Source of the DNA: an archaeon
GTDB lineage: Archaea; Asgardarchaeota; Hermodarchaeia; Hermodarchaeales; Hermodarchaeaceae
DNA length: 6,738 nt
Assembly (NCBI GenBank): GCA_016550415.1
Contig: JABXGU010000067.1
Location: 1 to 6,738 of the forward strand
Direction: 5' to 3'
In this document: piece by piece, positions 5,822 to 6,738 of the stretch
Layout of the letters: every line of letters starts with the position of its first letter
Numbering within the stretch: the stretch's first letter is position 1
The notes under the pieces: model-generated
What the model saw: the letters and a program-made list of their open reading frames with translations, nothing else
What the model was told of the DNA's origin: nothing
Database searches by the model: none
Program-made: the position numbers and the translations under genes

Positions 5822-6166
5822 TTATGCTTCTTGTTTTCGGCGACGATTAATTGAATATAAAGCTCCAGCAATAATCAATACGCCAACTATTCCTAGGAGG
5901 ATAGGTCCGGTATAGGCTCCAATGAGCTGGAATGCTGGAACGAAATAAGAAATCGCCCATAGGATAATGAAGAACCCTAAGAGAAGGCCGCATATAGCAC
6001 CTCCATAGGGAAGACCGAAGCATTCATCTTCTGGAGCACCTGGTCCACCGAAACAATCGGTACGAGTCCCTCTTGATTTTTCCTTTGCATACAATGCAGC
6101 TCCGCATTTTGCGCAAAAAGCTGCATCTTCTTCATTATTTGCACCGCAAGTCTGGCACGTTACCAT
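5822..6166 (-). CDS. Zinc-ribbon, two-helix membrane protein (paralogue 2)
   Basis: 114 residues. The N-terminal zinc ribbon has C4-x2-C7 and C18-x2-C21. A basic linker (26-37) leads to a juxtamembrane block with Cys38, Cys49 and Cys59. Helices lie at about 57-77 and 85-106, and the tail is basic (SINRRRKQEA). From Cys38 to Gly60 it matches paralogue 1 at 17 of 23 positions, including CFG, PE, EC, GLPYG and AICG. The tails also share ALYSI and an Arg run. The start has a good SD: GAGGT (6179-6175), 8 nt before ATG 6166. It stands alone, convergent with the DUF2085-like gene. Unlike paralogue 1 it is not followed by a membrane-protein gene on its own strand. Role unknown; a membrane-tethered zinc-ribbon adaptor is a guess. 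Confidence 0.88.
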   Translation of the reverse strand: MVTCQTCGANNEEDAAFCAKCGAALYAKEKSRGTRTDCFGGPGAPEDECFGLPYGGAICGLLLGFFIILWAISYFVPAFQLIGAYTGPILLGIVGVLIIAGALYSINRRRKQEA

Positions 6167-6205
6167 CGATAAAAACCTCTGTGAGTGATAATATCAAAGT
6201 CTTGG

Positions 6206-6214
6206 CTTTAAAAG
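6206..6214 (-). promoter_or_regulatory. Probable TATA box of zinc-ribbon paralogue 2
   Basis: The minus strand reads CTTTTAAAG. A start 25 nt or so downstream falls near 6185 and gives a leader of about 20 nt. No symmetric operator like those at 632-647 or 3515-3540 is visible beside it. Confidence 0.45.
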
Positions 6215-6273
6215 TTGAGGGTTCCAATATAATCAGCGAACAATGGTCTTGCATAGATTAGTAGGGAGAAGCA

Positions 6274-6282
6274 TTAATTTTT
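6274..6282 (+). promoter_or_regulatory. Weak TATA-like stretch for the last gene
   Basis: TTAATTTTT lies about 60 nt before ATG 6334. A start near 6300 would leave a leader of about 30 nt. The match to box A is poor. Confidence 0.25.
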
Positions 6283-6333
6283 AGGGTAAAAGGGAGAGTA
6301 GCTGTAACCACATCGCTCTATTTGGTGATTTCA

Positions 6334-6738
6334 ATGAAGAATAAAGTTGGCATCATAATTGCACTAATTAGCGGTATCATATTGATTCTTGGTGGCGTAG
6401 CTAGTGGCGTGGGTATTTATGCCCTAATACCATGGATTGCTTCAGTCTTGGGATTTCCTCCAGAAATAATAGCAATCATTAATCTTGCCATACTGGTCCT
6501 AGACTTCATTGCCGGTCTCGGTGGCATTGCAGTGATTATTGGTGCACTATTGGTTGCTAAGGAACGGATAGGAACTGGCAAACTACTTATCGGTTTAGGA
6601 GCAGGCATGGGCCTCATTGGTTTCATATTCTTAGTTCTAATAATGACCCTGACAGGCGCTCCAATAGTATCCTTATTACCCTTTGTATATTCATCGCCAG
6701 GGTTACTTGGTGGCATATTATCCATCCTTGCCCGTTTC
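6334..6738 (+). CDS. Gly/Ile-rich multi-pass membrane protein (3' end cut by window edge)
   Basis: The frame from ATG 6334 stays open to the window end, giving 135 residues that begin MKNKVGIIIALISG. GGTG at 6324-6327 lies 6 nt upstream as SD. Hydrophobic segments are at about 5-30, 46-73, 83-107 and from about 120 onward, joined by very short loops (VAKERIGTGK at about 74-83). The helices are rich in Gly, Ile and Leu with GG and GxxxG-type spacing, suggesting tight helix packing. There are no Cys residues and no catalytic motif. The first segment could act as an uncleaved signal anchor. It is divergent from zinc-ribbon paralogue 2. I do not recognise a family; similar small Gly-rich membrane proteins of unknown function are frequent in uncultured archaea. 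Confidence 0.78.
   Translation, partial: MKNKVGIIIALISGIILILGGVASGVGIYALIPWIASVLGFPPEIIAIINLAILVLDFIAGLGGIAVIIGALLVAKERIGTGKLLIGLGAGMGLIGFIFLVLIMTLTGAPIVSLLPFVYSSPGLLGGILSILARF

Noticed and set aside
6417..6725. 102-codon minus-strand ORF rich in Met, Pro and Ser
   Set aside because: It is the antisense shadow of the membrane protein starting at 6334, which has an SD and a coherent helix pattern; the antisense product has a low-complexity composition typical of shadows.

Overview
The window looks archaeal. The start sites I can read use Shine-Dalgarno cores matching the usual archaeal anti-SD (GAGGTGA, GGAGGT, GGTG). TATA-like boxes, not -35/-10 pairs, sit at suitable distances. Several genes encode small multi-pass membrane proteins with N-terminal zinc ribbons, a style common in Asgard archaea (Thorarchaeota-like) and related uncultured lineages. 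By eye the base composition is moderately AT-rich. The lineage is an inference from gene style; no rRNA or marker gene is present.

Layout. (1) 1-540, minus: most of a ZupT-type ZIP metal transporter, running off the left edge. Its start lies in a 13-bp tandem duplication, and its TATA box directly abuts a perfect 16-bp TTAGG/CCTAA palindrome of DtxR/IdeR type. (2) 842-2506, plus: a complete long-chain acyl-CoA synthetase-like AMP-forming ligase. The 300 bases between it and the transporter hold only control sequences. (3) 2638-3457, minus: a two-gene operon of a zinc-ribbon membrane protein followed by a four-helix membrane protein of unknown function, convergent with the ligase. (4) 3637-5810, plus: a two-gene operon of a B12-binding-domain radical SAM protein followed, 2 nt later, by a DUF2085-like membrane protein with a Cys-rich tail. 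Operons 3 and 4 are divergent, and an imperfect inverted repeat lies between their TATA-like boxes. (5) 5822-6166, minus: a clear paralogue of the zinc-ribbon membrane protein in region 3. (6) 6334-6738, plus: the first 135 codons of a Gly/Ile-rich multi-pass membrane protein, cut by the right edge.

How it may fit together. The transporter is plausibly metal-regulated metal uptake. The ligase would activate fatty acids to acyl-CoA and has no visible partner here. The most unusual block is 2638-6166. A radical SAM enzyme and a Cys/His-containing membrane protein are apparently co-transcribed, possibly co-controlled with a divergent zinc-ribbon/membrane-protein operon, and bracketed by two paralogous zinc-ribbon membrane proteins that share an unusual juxtamembrane Cys motif. 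A membrane-associated modification system is a reasonable hypothesis, but nothing in the sequence identifies its substrate. I found no rRNA, tRNA, CRISPR array, transposase or integrase.
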